Below are positions 1 to 8,001 of a DNA stretch of 57,235 nucleotides, piece after piece. The stretch lies in NCBI GenBank assembly GCA_964648115.1, contig CAZYME010000017.1, positions 1 through 57,235 of the forward strand. The letters run 5' to 3'. This DNA is from CAZYME01 sp964648115 (GTDB taxonomy: Bacteria; Pseudomonadota; Gammaproteobacteria; Legionellales; Legionellaceae). The notes beneath the pieces are model-generated. The model did not search any database. It was not told where the DNA came from and saw only the letters and a program-made list of their open reading frames with translations. The position numbers were made by a program, and so were the translations under genes. The number at the start of each line of letters is the position of its first letter. Position 1 is the first letter of the stretch.

Positions 1-72
1 AGATAAAGACACTGGATTGCTTCGCTGCGCTCGCAAAGACGATTATCTTCCTTAACTTAGTGCCATTGGGCC
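1..72. repeat. Family F palindromic repeat, truncated by window start
   Basis: The bases reading ACTGGATTGCTTCGCTGCGC, followed by TCTTCCTTAACTTAGTGCCA, match the right half of the longer element at 20131-20290 almost base for base. Only the right arm lies in the window, so the matching left arm should lie just upstream. It is non-coding. Confidence 0.8.
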
Positions 73-106
73 ATAGGCCAACGACTATACTTAACAGGAG
101 CACATC

Positions 107-366
107 ATGGGAAAATTATTTGCTCAAGGTCCTAGATCTTTTTGTGCTAGATTTTTTTTGGTCAAGGTCAAAATGCTAAAAGAGAATTTGAACACGCAGA
201 ATATGTTGCTAAACTTGGTGCATTTTCAATGTTTTGTGTAGCGACACTTATCAATGAACATCAGTACCAGGAAAGAAGAGCTGCTGATGCAAAAAATCAC
301 AAACAACCGCCACCAACAACCGCGGTAGATGAAAAACCAACTGAATCAATAAAACCTTCGCGCTAG
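107..366 (+). pseudogene. Small gene broken by a frameshift in a T8 run
   Basis: An ATG at 107 has a good ribosome binding site (AGGAG at 96-100, six bases away) but its frame closes after 44 codons. After the run of eight T at 152-159, the next frame is open without interruption to a TAG at 364-366. One extra T would join the two parts into a protein of about 86 residues starting MGKLFAQGPRSF and ending in a proline-rich tail (KQPPPTTAV...KPSR). The second half has a short hydrophobic stretch (LGAFSMFCVATLI). I do not recognise the protein. It could be a true pseudogene, a phase-variable or slippage-expressed gene, or a homopolymer sequencing error. Confidence 0.5.
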
Positions 367-423
367 TTTTTCTTCCGCTCCGCATAATAATTTACGTCCG
401 TACCCATACTATCCTAGAGATTC

Positions 424-460
424 GTAGCCTGGTTTATGGCTTCGCCTTCATCCAGGCTAC
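424..460. repeat. Short family A palindrome
   Basis: The ends GTAGCCTGG and CCAGGCTAC are inverted repeats with a short centre. This is a minimal version of the family A hairpins at 1672-1754, 37421-37502 and 47164-47243. It lies 24 bases beyond the stop of the leftward gene 485-1549, so it could act as its 3' hairpin. Confidence 0.75.
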
Positions 461-484
461 ATGTGCTGACCAACTTATACTAAA

Positions 485-1549
485 TTACCAATTCGGTCTG
501 TATCCAGCATGGCTATAACCAGAAGCACTGGCAGCCGGTTGGTAAAAAGTGCTGCTACTTGAGCTTGGGGCTGCTGGCGGCGTAGTTCCAGGAAAATCTT
601 TCTTAGCTTGAACATAAGCTGCCTCCCAGGCCCTCGACATATCTTCCATAGGACGAGGTGCTGCTGCTAATGTAGTTTCTAATTGGTATCCCACAATTGG
701 GTGTGTGGTAATGCGTTGAAGCTCGGTCCAGTCCACTCTTTTAATTAGGCGCACGTTTCCACCTACAGGAAGCCTATCAAGTGCTGTTTGGTCGCAAATC
801 AGGGCAAAATCATGTGTGCGTCGGGTTCTAGGATCTGTGTATGTTAAGTGTGCTATTTTTGGGTCTTTCATGATCACTTTCGTCACGGGACAAATAGCTA
901 GGCTAAGCAAATTGCTTAGTATACTGTTACTCAGAGGGTTAGGTTTTTCAGAACTCCCTAAGGCTTCGCATAATGCTTTTAATTTGGTGCAAGAGAAAGG
1001 AAAGGGCGCACTCAAAAATGGCTTTCTTGTATGAGGTGATTCAGTAAGATTTTGGTATGTAGAGTTTGTGATGTCATAGATAACTAGATCGCTCTGGATA
1101 GCTGGATTTACATATGTATCCAGCGTAAGCGAATCGTTGGTTAACCTCTCAAGTAGAGGATTTAAATCAACAGCTATCTCTTGTATCTCTTTTGCAGTCA
1201 ATTCAATCTCAGGTTCGGGATCGCTAGAAGTAGCAGAAGTGTCAACTACAGGGGCTGAAGGAGCAGCATGAACATCAACGAAAGTATTGCTAGGTCTGAA
1301 AATGACATCATGGGGGACTAGTAGCTCAGAAGGCGCTTGGTAAACACGTGCTGGGGTAGAATGAAACGCCCAGTTAATAAAGGCCGCAACACCCATGGTA
1401 ATGCCATAAATTACAAATGGGAGAAACGTAGAGGCTGCAACTATTAGAGCTGTTGTGAGCGGGAGAAAGGCGGCTGTGAAGATGTTTGCTACTACAGCAC
1501 CTATAAAAAGAAAGGTCAGAAATGGGTGTCTTTTGATAAAACCAAACAT
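485..1549 (-). CDS. Membrane protein with U-box-like motif (paralogue 1)
   Basis: The protein has 354 residues. Seen: two hydrophobic segments near the N-terminus (about residues 9-31 and 34-62), an acidic, proline-rich middle (about 95-120), and a C-terminal domain around Cys220 with LAICPVTKVIMKDPKIAHL. That motif resembles the start of a U-box (CPIT/S...M.DPV), the E2-binding fold of some E3 ubiquitin ligases, but the later part of a U-box is not obvious. The tail is Pro/Ser-rich (FYQPAASASGY). The gene at 1812-3005 is a clear paralogue with the same architecture, similar tail and similar promoter. Inference: a secreted, membrane-inserting effector, possibly acting on host ubiquitination. 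The function is unproven and the U-box call rests on a short motif. Confidence 0.75.
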   Translation of the reverse strand: MFGFIKRHPFLTFLFIGAVVANIFTAAFLPLTTALIVAASTFLPFVIYGITMGVAAFINWAFHSTPARVYQAPSELLVPHDVIFRPSNTFVDVHAAPSAPVVDTSATSSDPEPEIELTAKEIQEIAVDLNPLLERLTNDSLTLDTYVNPAIQSDLVIYDITNSTYQNLTESPHTRKPFLSAPFPFSCTKLKALCEALGSSEKPNPLSNSILSNLLSLAICPVTKVIMKDPKIAHLTYTDPRTRRTHDFALICDQTALDRLPVGGNVRLIKRVDWTELQRITTHPIVGYQLETTLAAAPRPMEDMSRAWEAAYVQAKKDFPGTTPPAAPSSSSSTFYQPAASASGYSHAGYRPNW

Positions 1550-1607
1550 TTTTAAAGCCCTTATAAAAGTTAAAGAATCTGTTGTTTACTAGCAATAATT
1601 CCCGCTA

Positions 1608-1636
1608 ATGCTACAATATGATCCTGGTTGTGTCAA
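1608..1636 (-). promoter_or_regulatory. Sigma-70 promoter of paralogue 1
   Basis: On the minus strand TTGACA (1631-1636) and TAGCAT (1608-1613) are separated by exactly 17 bases, about 60 bases upstream of the start at 1549. The same arrangement with closely similar flanks precedes the second paralogue, so the promoter was duplicated with the gene. Confidence 0.65.
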
Positions 1637-1671
1637 CAAGTAAAAAAATTGATCATGTAATGCAAAGACTC

Positions 1672-1754
1672 GTAGCCTGGATGGAGGCGAAGCCGTAATC
1701 CGGGAGTTTTGGGGCACTGAAAACCCGGATTACGCTGCGCCCAATCCAGGCTAC
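1672..1754. repeat. Family A palindromic repeat
   Basis: The arms begin GTAGCCTGGATGG and end CCAATCCAGGCTAC, with the inner pair CGTAATCCGGG and CCCGGATTACG. The whole element can fold into one long hairpin. It lies between the two tandem paralogues and is non-coding. Confidence 0.85.
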
Positions 1755-1811
1755 AACTGCCGCCTTAAGGCAGTGCCATTAATCATGAGGCTGCCCAATA
1801 AGGAGAGGAGG

Positions 1812-3005
1812 CTAACCCATACCGTTTCGTGCGCCACTTGCTGCAGAATGGTGGTCTGCAGAACTAGCAGCTGCAGGCTGGAACATACCAGGTCTGGGCG
1901 GCTTCCGCCTCGTTGTAAGTCGCGTAGATGCTGAAGGAAAATCTTCTGTTTGAGCTTGAGTAAAAGCTGCCTGCCAGGCATCCTCTACGGAGCTTTCTGC
2001 GGGGGTAGCTAGTGCTGCTAAGGCGGCTGTTAACCTTGTGCCTACCAGACGGTGCTGAGTAATATTTTGAAGCTTAGCGTACTCTATTCTTTTAACCAGA
2101 ACAAAATTTTCAGGTAACGCATCCAGGGCCGATTGATCGCAAACTATGACAAAATCTTGTGGGCTATAGGGACCAGTGGTAGATCTTAAATGCGCTATTT
2201 TGGGGTTCTGCATGATTTGTTTAGTTACCGGGCAAATAGCTAGATCAAGTAGTTTTCCTAACGTTTTCTCTGGGGTATTTTGGGGACGATTTAATGCTTT
2301 ACATAACTCCCTTAATTTAACATAAGAAAAGGGAAAGGGGTCGCCAGGAAGTGCTTCTCTTGTTATAGGGGATGGATTTCTGACTATTATCGTTTGCTCA
2401 AATGTTCTACTATATGCATTATAAGTCGTACCAGTAACATCTTGTATCCCTTTATACGAATCAAGGGTATTGTCATATACACCTAAATCTCCCGCGATGA
2501 TTGGATCCACATAATTGTTCATTGAAAGAATATCGTCTTCAGTTAAGTCTTCGAGGAGGGGTGTTAATGCGTCAGTTAAATCAGTTATCTCCTTTAATTC
2601 TTCCTCAGTCAACTCTTTCTTAGGTTCGGAGTCAGCAGAAGCTGATACGTCATCTTCTTCTTCATCTTCCTCTTCTTCAGAGCTGTCAACTGCGGGGGCA
2701 AAATCAGGAATTGGCACCGCATAGTGGTCTCTAGTGAAGTCCCTAGTGTGGTTTCTAATGTTGTCCATATTGATACCAGGGAACGCTTGTACCATAGGGT
2801 CTCTGTAAACAGGTTCGCTAAAAAACATCCAGTTAAAAAAAGAAGTAAGGCCATAACCAAGAGCATAACCAAAAAATGGGCCCAATGTATAAGCCGCAAA
2901 TGTTAGTCCTGCTGCTAGGGAAAGAAAGGGGGTGATGGTGAGGTTTGCAAACACAGCCAATACAAAAAGAATGGTTATAACGGGGTTATTTTTGATAAAT
3001 CTCAT
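1812..3005 (-). CDS. Membrane protein with U-box-like motif (paralogue 2)
   Basis: The protein has 397 residues and the same plan as its neighbour at 485-1549: two N-terminal hydrophobic segments (about 7-31 and 33-62), a very acidic stretch (SSEEEEDEEEDD, about residue 108), and a C-terminal domain around Cys258 with LAICPVTKQIMQNPKIAHL followed by a conserved FVIVCDQSALDALP block. A basic stretch (TTRRKPPRP) precedes a tail similar to that of the paralogue (MFQPAAASSADHH). The acidic insert and the basic stretch are absent from copy 1. The pair arose by tandem duplication. The U-box-like reading and the effector role are inferences; an uncharacterised membrane protein family is the alternative. 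Confidence 0.75.
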   Translation of the reverse strand: MRFIKNNPVITILFVLAVFANLTITPFLSLAAGLTFAAYTLGPFFGYALGYGLTSFFNWMFFSEPVYRDPMVQAFPGINMDNIRNHTRDFTRDHYAVPIPDFAPAVDSSEEEEDEEEDDVSASADSEPKKELTEEELKEITDLTDALTPLLEDLTEDDILSMNNYVDPIIAGDLGVYDNTLDSYKGIQDVTGTTYNAYSRTFEQTIIVRNPSPITREALPGDPFPFSYVKLRELCKALNRPQNTPEKTLGKLLDLAICPVTKQIMQNPKIAHLRSTTGPYSPQDFVIVCDQSALDALPENFVLVKRIEYAKLQNITQHRLVGTRLTAALAALATPAESSVEDAWQAAFTQAQTEDFPSASTRLTTRRKPPRPGMFQPAAASSADHHSAASGARNGMG

Positions 3006-3064
3006 TTTTAAAGCCCTTATTAAAGCGAAAGAATTCTTCGTTTACTAGCAATAAATTCCCGCCA

Positions 3065-3093
3065 ATACTACAATGTGATTTTGTTTGTGTCAA
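3065..3093 (-). promoter_or_regulatory. Sigma-70 promoter of paralogue 2
   Basis: On the minus strand TTGACA (3088-3093) and TAGTAT (3065-3070) are spaced by 17 bases, upstream of the start at 3005. The leader AAGGGCTTTAAAAATG is nearly shared with paralogue 1, which supports duplication of the whole transcription unit. Confidence 0.65.
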
Positions 3094-3228
3094 CCGGTAA
3101 AAAATTTAATCATAAATGGGGGTGGGTAAAGGACAGAGCGACGTGGCCACCAGATTCAGGCATAATGCTACCCATGCTGCGCTTTACAAATCCTACATGG
3201 ATTTTTTTATGCCTAATATACGTTGTTT

Positions 3229-3330
3229 AGGGTCTGTTGACAATCGCTCTATAAGGCCTACGTGGCGCGGCTTGTCCGCGCCACGTAGGCACTTTAGAGA
3301 GCTTGAGAAAATAAATTGTCAACAGGCTCT
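3229..3330. repeat. Family C MITE-like element, short form
   Basis: The ends AGGGTCTGTTGACAAT and ATTGTCAACAGGCTCT form imperfect terminal inverted repeats around an inner hairpin GTGGCGCGG/CCGCGCCAC. Longer copies lie at 26120-26261, 45477-45618 and 57125 to the window end. It has no coding capacity; it is probably a non-autonomous element mobilised by a transposase encoded elsewhere. It fills most of the gap 3006-3363. Confidence 0.85.
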
Positions 3331-3363
3331 AATCATTTTTGAAAACTTTTTTGGTATTAATTT

Positions 3364-4317
3364 ATGAATAACCCTACTTGGCAGCCCTCTGCCTCAATCG
3401 TCGAGCTGCGGAAGCGAGCTGAGATTACTGCTTTGATTCGTTCTTTTTTTAATACACGAGGCTATCTTGAAGTTGAAACTCCAATGATGGCACTTTTTGG
3501 TGTGACAGATATTTATTTATCCAATATCAAAGCCATTTTCCGCGGCAAACCGTATTGTTTACAAACCTCACCTGAGTACCATATGAAACGGCTTTTAGCG
3601 GCGGGTAGTGGGCCTATATTTCAATTGGCGCGTGTCTTTCGGGATGATGAGTTAGGTCGATGGCATAATCCTGAGTTTACTTTGTTGGAGTGGTATCAAC
3701 TCAATATTGATCATCATGAGCTCATGCAAGAAGTTGATTTGTTGTTACAGCAAGTGTTGAAGTGCGCTCCGATGATTAAAAAAACCTACCGACAGGTGTT
3801 TATGGAGATTTGCGATATTGACCCTATGATTGCGAGTATTGAAGTGTTTCAGCAAACATTAGCGCGTTTTGATTTACAGGGAGTGTTGGATAATGATGAA
3901 CATGATCGTGATCAGTATTTATTTTTATTAATGAGCCATGTTGTTGAGCCAGCGCTGGGCAAAGAGCCTACTCCGGTCGCTGTGTATAATTTCCCCGTTT
4001 CGCAAGCGGCACTTGCGCAGGTGAAAGATGGAGAAGCTGCTCGGTTTGAAATTTATTATCGAGGAGTTGAGCTTGCAAATGGTTTTTATGAATTGACGGA
4101 TGTGGATGTTCAACGGGATAGGTTTGAGCAAGATAATAAGATACGCGCTAAGCGGGGTCTCGAGCATATGGCTGGTGATAAGTATTTATTAGAGGCGTTA
4201 AGCCATGGTTTACCGCCGTGTAGTGGGGTGGCTCTGGGAATTGAGCGCTTGTTAGCGTTGGCTATGGATCAGTCTTCGATTGCTGCGGTCATGGCTTTTG
4301 ATTTTAATAGGGCGTGA
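3364..4317 (+). CDS. epmA: EF-P--(R)-beta-lysine ligase EpmA
   Basis: A 317-residue homologue of EpmA (PoxA/GenX/YjeA), the lysyl-tRNA synthetase paralogue that attaches beta-lysine to a lysine of elongation factor P, which helps ribosomes pass polyproline stretches. Seen: the class II synthetase core without the N-terminal anticodon-binding domain, motif 2 around IFQLARVFRDDE, the block HNPEFTLLEWYQ, and motif 3 GVALGIERLLAL near the C-terminus. The length agrees with the family (about 325). It starts 33 bases after a family C repeat and stands alone; epmB and efp are not in this window. Confidence 0.93.
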   Translation: MNNPTWQPSASIVELRKRAEITALIRSFFNTRGYLEVETPMMALFGVTDIYLSNIKAIFRGKPYCLQTSPEYHMKRLLAAGSGPIFQLARVFRDDELGRWHNPEFTLLEWYQLNIDHHELMQEVDLLLQQVLKCAPMIKKTYRQVFMEICDIDPMIASIEVFQQTLARFDLQGVLDNDEHDRDQYLFLLMSHVVEPALGKEPTPVAVYNFPVSQAALAQVKDGEAARFEIYYRGVELANGFYELTDVDVQRDRFEQDNKIRAKRGLEHMAGDKYLLEALSHGLPPCSGVALGIERLLALAMDQSSIAAVMAFDFNRA

Positions 4318-4532
4318 TTTGGTAAATGCTTAGCTTTTTAACGTCAGCGGGATCAGACGTGAATGGCACTAAAATTAGCTAAACTGTATGCTGTGCTGAA
4401 TGAAATGAAGCCTAGCAGAGATGATCACGTGCCATGCTGGGCTTCGCTTACGCTCAGCGCCAGCCTACTTCTTATGCGCAAAGGTGAGAAAAAATCGCTT
4501 AACTTAGTGCCATTTGGATCAGACGTGAGGGC

Positions 4533-4567
4533 TATTCCCGCATTCCGCTTCGCTCCATACGGGCTAC
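4533..4567. repeat. Family B half element
   Basis: ATTCCCGCATTCCGCTTCGC continuing to CTCCATACGGGCTAC is the right half of the family B palindrome found complete at 35128-35208. The rest of the gap 4318-4563 holds short pieces shared with other repeats (for example CTTAACTTAGTGCCAT at about 4498-4513) and no credible gene. Confidence 0.75.
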
Positions 4568-5292
4568 ATTGATTTTAGAGCACTGTCCGCAACCACATTT
4601 CCTCCATTACAAACGCGCTTTGCAGGTGGGGCCAAGAAGTGGTTAGGAGTTGCAGCTGTACTTGGCTTATAGGTTACTGTTTTAATATCTATAGGTTGTT
4701 GCAGAAAATATGCTTCCTCTCTTGCAAATTTTTCCTGCGCCCATGCAGTGAACTCATCAGTATTAAGCTGGTGGTAATCCCCCTGAAAACCACCGACACC
4801 CGTTGAATATTGTTCAAGAGTCAGCTCCGCCTTGAATCGAATGGATTGCTCTTCCAGGCCGGCTCTATTTGCAATGAGGATGGCTAAAGCCCATTTTAGT
4901 GAGTCAAATGTGGGTTTAAAAGTACAGCTTCTATTGCCCATAGTGTCAATGTGTTGATAATCAGCTGAAAACTCTAGAGTGCCAGCAGTCATACACCTAG
5001 CATTGATTGCCGGGCGGCCCGTCATTTGATAATACATAGGGATGCGAAATTCCGTCTCGACGTCGGGGCTAGGCACTTCGTCTCCTGCAAACCATATTTT
5101 TCCGGAGTCATCAACCAAAAAAAGAACAGTATGTTTCGGTGGAATTTGTACACGAAGCGATTCGATAAGCGACCCTAATTGGCTAATAGGATAGATTTTG
5201 AATACAGATGGTTTGCTAACCCGGCCGGCTTTTAGGCAGGCAAAATCAGGTTTATCTTCTTCCTCTAAGTCGTCTTCAAACGGTATTGGCAT
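4564..5292 (-). CDS. Orphan protein, candidate effector
   Basis: A 242-residue soluble protein not recognised by name. Seen: an acidic start (EDDLEEEDKPD), a central alpha/beta region, and the segment AGTLEFSADYQHID followed by CTFKPTFDSLKWAL. This resembles a short pattern (AG-x-hydrophobic, ...IDN.SGH..P) that I recall from Legionella-type proteins of unknown function. Near the C-terminus PPAKRVCNGG partly resembles the c-Myc type nuclear localisation signal, although it lacks the fourth basic residue. There is no signal peptide or membrane segment. Its stop codon overlaps the end of a family B repeat. Effector status is inference from context. Confidence 0.7.
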   Translation of the reverse strand: MPIPFEDDLEEEDKPDFACLKAGRVSKPSVFKIYPISQLGSLIESLRVQIPPKHTVLFLVDDSGKIWFAGDEVPSPDVETEFRIPMYYQMTGRPAINARCMTAGTLEFSADYQHIDTMGNRSCTFKPTFDSLKWALAILIANRAGLEEQSIRFKAELTLEQYSTGVGGFQGDYHQLNTDEFTAWAQEKFAREEAYFLQQPIDIKTVTYKPSTAATPNHFLAPPAKRVCNGGNVVADSALKSM

Positions 5293-5331
5293 AATTGGTG
5301 GTATATTATTTAATCACATGTGAAAATTCTA

Positions 5332-8001
5332 TTACATGTGCCCCACACGACACAAATTTGGAAAATCACATTGTTGGCAAGTTGCAGCACGGCTAGGTTT
5401 TGGCGGGCAGTGGCCATTGCGAAATTCAGTGGCTAATTGGGTTAATTGTTGCTGCCATTCTTCTTGTCTAACAGACCAGTCCTCATCTTTTTTTAAAGGG
5501 CTAATCCCTCGGACGGGTAAGTTATCCTCACTTAACCCACTACAGAAAATCTGGCCAGCTTTTAACTGCAAGAATAGTAAAGTATTAATATTACGATCTA
5601 GTAAAGTATACAGTAGCAACTGCGGAGCCTCAGGGCGTTCCTCATTCCAAGGTTTATTGATAGGCAAGCTGCTTTTATAGTCAATCACCCACTTTTTACC
5701 AGCAACACTATCAAGCCTGTCAATTCGCACTCGAAAATCCATATCCGCCAATTGAATAATAAAACTTTTCTCCAACGCTTCAACTTCAAAGGGCGGGCGC
5801 TGTTTTTCCCATTCTAAGCAAGTATTGACCATCTGGTGTAAGCGGGATAACTCAACTTCCTGTACCAGGGGTGGGAAGCAGAGTTTGTGATCATCGAATA
5901 ATGGGGAGAGCGCGCGATCAATCACATCTTTAATATGCTGCTGCAATGCTTCGTGTGTTAAGGCTAATAGATTCCGCTGGCTGCCTAAGCGTTGCCATAA
6001 TAACTCCATGATCTTATGAATAACTTGCCCTCTTTCGCTCAGATCAGGCCCATCTGTTATGGTTAGCGCGGGTGATGCATGCAAGCGGTGTGTGGCAAAA
6101 GCGCGAAACGGGCATTTAGCTTGATTGCCTAATAGCGCTGTTCCGCCTGAGACAGGTTCTGTCGCAGCTAACGGTATACTATATAGTTCGTTTCGTGCTA
6201 CCAGACGTGAGCTTAATGAGTTTTCAGTGGTTTCCTGTGGAGTTAATTTAGGTAAATGGCTTATCAATGGGCTAGGTAAATTTGGACTATCACCAGTTAG
6301 ACGAGGGTAGCTAAATACCGTCTCGTGGCTGCTATTTTGTAAGCGCTGTAGCAACTGTTGAGCGAATTGTAATTCTCGCAAAGGGCTGGAATGCGGCATG
6401 AGGTATTCATGTTGTATGCTCAATGGAATAAAGGCTGATAAACGTGTTTTTTGAGGTAAACACTGATCAGTAAGTCCGCTCACCCAGATGCTATCAAAGT
6501 TGCAGCCGGAGGCCTCTAATAAGCCTAAGATCTGAATCGGTGTCGTTGGCGTTTGGGGCTGAAAAATAGTGGATTTTGCTAAGCCCTGTAATGCTTCTAG
6601 TGCTTGTGATGTATTCATGCGGGGGCTTACCACAGATAATTGCAATAACTCATCGAAGAGCATCATAAATCGCTGAAAACATTGATAGGCAGAGGAAATT
6701 AATGGGTAGTCACCGGGGAAGCCTAAATGGATAAGCCGTGTTTTAAAAATATTGGCCCATTCTCGTGGCGATGCTTCATGTGGGTAATCGACTACGGTAT
6801 GAAGTAATTCAGCAAGCTGGGGCGTGCTTTCGCGTATAGTCTTTATCCAGGAAGAGAAAGAAATAAAGGATTCCTGTAGCATTTTACAATTTTGCATAGC
6901 ATCTGCTCGCGCTGCAAATTCAGCTTGAGAGCCAGCTAAGTAAGATGAGTGCAACAATAAACGTGCTTGGTAATTACTGATGGTTTGCTTATCCAGACTA
7001 AGCCACTGTAAGGCATGTGCAACCAATGGGTGTTCAACCAGAGATTGGCCTAAAGAAATATTGAATAAATGGGCCGGAATATGGCGTTGTAGTAGGCGTT
7101 GAAGGCTATGAGAGCATGTTTGTAAGTCAGGAACTACCACAGCAATTCGCTGTTCTCCAGCAGCTAATTTAAGCTTGAGCCATTGGATCATTTGCAAGTT
7201 TTCATCTTGTGAATCTTTTGCGGGGTATTGGTGTGTTGAGGTAATCCCTACGTCCCGCGGCGAGACTAAATCATAATCATACTGCTCACAACCCGCTGCA
7301 ATCATCGCCTCCTGCAAAATCTGCTGCTGCGGAGTGTAATCATCAAAACAAGCCCAGATAACCGAACGCATATCAAAAAGATCAGGATAGCTTAGCAAAT
7401 GCGTTGCCAGTTGCTCTTCTGTCAGTGCCCCAAGCTCGTTTAATCGTTGTTGTAATTGGTCTTGCCATTGTTGGAATCGCCGTGTTTGCGGTGTTTGTGC
7501 AAACGCAGGATGGTTATTATCAATTTGCCAATGTTGGCAGCGTACCCAGGCTTCTTGTACTTCTGCCAATAATCCATCGTTACAATCTTCCTGATGCTGA
7601 GCCATGATTTGTCGCCATAAATAGCGTTGTTGATGCGACGTTAGTAGTATGGGGTGGTTTATCTGTGCATACAGGTGTCGTGCTCTTTTATATTGCTCAC
7701 GTAAAAATGCTTGGTAAGGCATGCATCTAGGCTTTACTGCAGATACCATGTCATTCCCGCGCAGGCGGGAATCTATTCCTAAGTTGAGCGAGGAGCCATC
7801 GTAGAAATGGTTTCCCAGCTGTGCGGGAATGACAACATCAATAGTAGGGGTGTGTTTAAAAAACGCATGTAATAATTGATTACTTAAGCGATTATTCGGC
7901 GTTATAAGCGTAGCGCCATTTTTTATTGCAGCAAACAGCTCGTCTCTAGTATGTATCGTCAGTGCTAATGCCTTTTTTTTCGCTGTCAATCTTTCTCTCA
8001 T
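5332..8001 (-). CDS. RecB-like PD-(D/E)XK nuclease, probable DNA repair protein
   Basis: This resembles the 'probable DNA repair protein' family of about 880-900 residues related to AddB/RecB. Seen: an N-terminal motif (NGATLITPNNRLSNQL), a helicase-like middle, and a C-terminal nuclease with VRIDRLD and VIDYKSS (Asp774). Cys in CPFRAF and the final CQQCDFPNLC could hold an iron-sulfur cluster, as in AddB and Cas4. I place the start at 8001 (MRERLTAKKK, 889 aa); the frame is open further upstream to 8076, and no strong ribosome site decides. The start region overlaps the upstream membrane gene by 56 bases. A palindromic repeat (7750-7833) is inserted in frame at about residues 57-84, between TPTIDV and the family block MPYQAFLREQY. 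Confidence 0.85.
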   Translation of the reverse strand: MRERLTAKKKALALTIHTRDELFAAIKNGATLITPNNRLSNQLLHAFFKHTPTIDVVIPAQLGNHFYDGSSLNLGIDSRLRGNDMVSAVKPRCMPYQAFLREQYKRARHLYAQINHPILLTSHQQRYLWRQIMAQHQEDCNDGLLAEVQEAWVRCQHWQIDNNHPAFAQTPQTRRFQQWQDQLQQRLNELGALTEEQLATHLLSYPDLFDMRSVIWACFDDYTPQQQILQEAMIAAGCEQYDYDLVSPRDVGITSTHQYPAKDSQDENLQMIQWLKLKLAAGEQRIAVVVPDLQTCSHSLQRLLQRHIPAHLFNISLGQSLVEHPLVAHALQWLSLDKQTISNYQARLLLHSSYLAGSQAEFAARADAMQNCKMLQESFISFSSWIKTIRESTPQLAELLHTVVDYPHEASPREWANIFKTRLIHLGFPGDYPLISSAYQCFQRFMMLFDELLQLSVVSPRMNTSQALEALQGLAKSTIFQPQTPTTPIQILGLLEASGCNFDSIWVSGLTDQCLPQKTRLSAFIPLSIQHEYLMPHSSPLRELQFAQQLLQRLQNSSHETVFSYPRLTGDSPNLPSPLISHLPKLTPQETTENSLSSRLVARNELYSIPLAATEPVSGGTALLGNQAKCPFRAFATHRLHASPALTITDGPDLSERGQVIHKIMELLWQRLGSQRNLLALTHEALQQHIKDVIDRALSPLFDDHKLCFPPLVQEVELSRLHQMVNTCLEWEKQRPPFEVEALEKSFIIQLADMDFRVRIDRLDSVAGKKWVIDYKSSLPINKPWNEERPEAPQLLLYTLLDRNINTLLFLQLKAGQIFCSGLSEDNLPVRGISPLKKDEDWSVRQEEWQQQLTQLATEFRNGHCPPKPSRAATCQQCDFPNLCRVGHM
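7750..7833. repeat. Family G palindrome inserted in frame inside a CDS
   Basis: GTCATTCCCGC (7750-7760) and GCGGGAATGAC (7823-7833) are perfect inverted ends. The first 20-base unit, ATTCCCGCGCAGGCGGGAAT, fits the ATTCCC-N8-GGGAAT form of the neisserial dRS3 repeat. The element matches 14795-14878, which is intergenic. On the minus strand it encodes peptide pieces such as VIPAQLGNHFYDGSS and IDSRLRGND within the nuclease and contains no stop codon. Confidence 0.88.

Noticed and set aside
2515..2906. Open frames on the plus strand opposite paralogue 2
   Set aside because: They are antisense shadows of the acidic, serine/glutamate codon-rich stretch and have no start signals.
3116..3367. Open frame of 83 codons before epmA
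   Set aside because: It is largely made of the family C repeat and unrelated flanks, has no ribosome site and runs into the epmA start.
4363..4572. Open frame of 69 codons after epmA
   Set aside because: It is composed of repeat pieces (family B and the CTTAACTTAGTGCCAT scrap) and has no protein-like composition.
7248..7262. CCTACGTCCCGCGG inside the nuclease gene, like the hairpin at 27633
   Set aside because: Only one arm is present and the encoded residues (SPRDVG) fit the protein, so chance similarity is likely.
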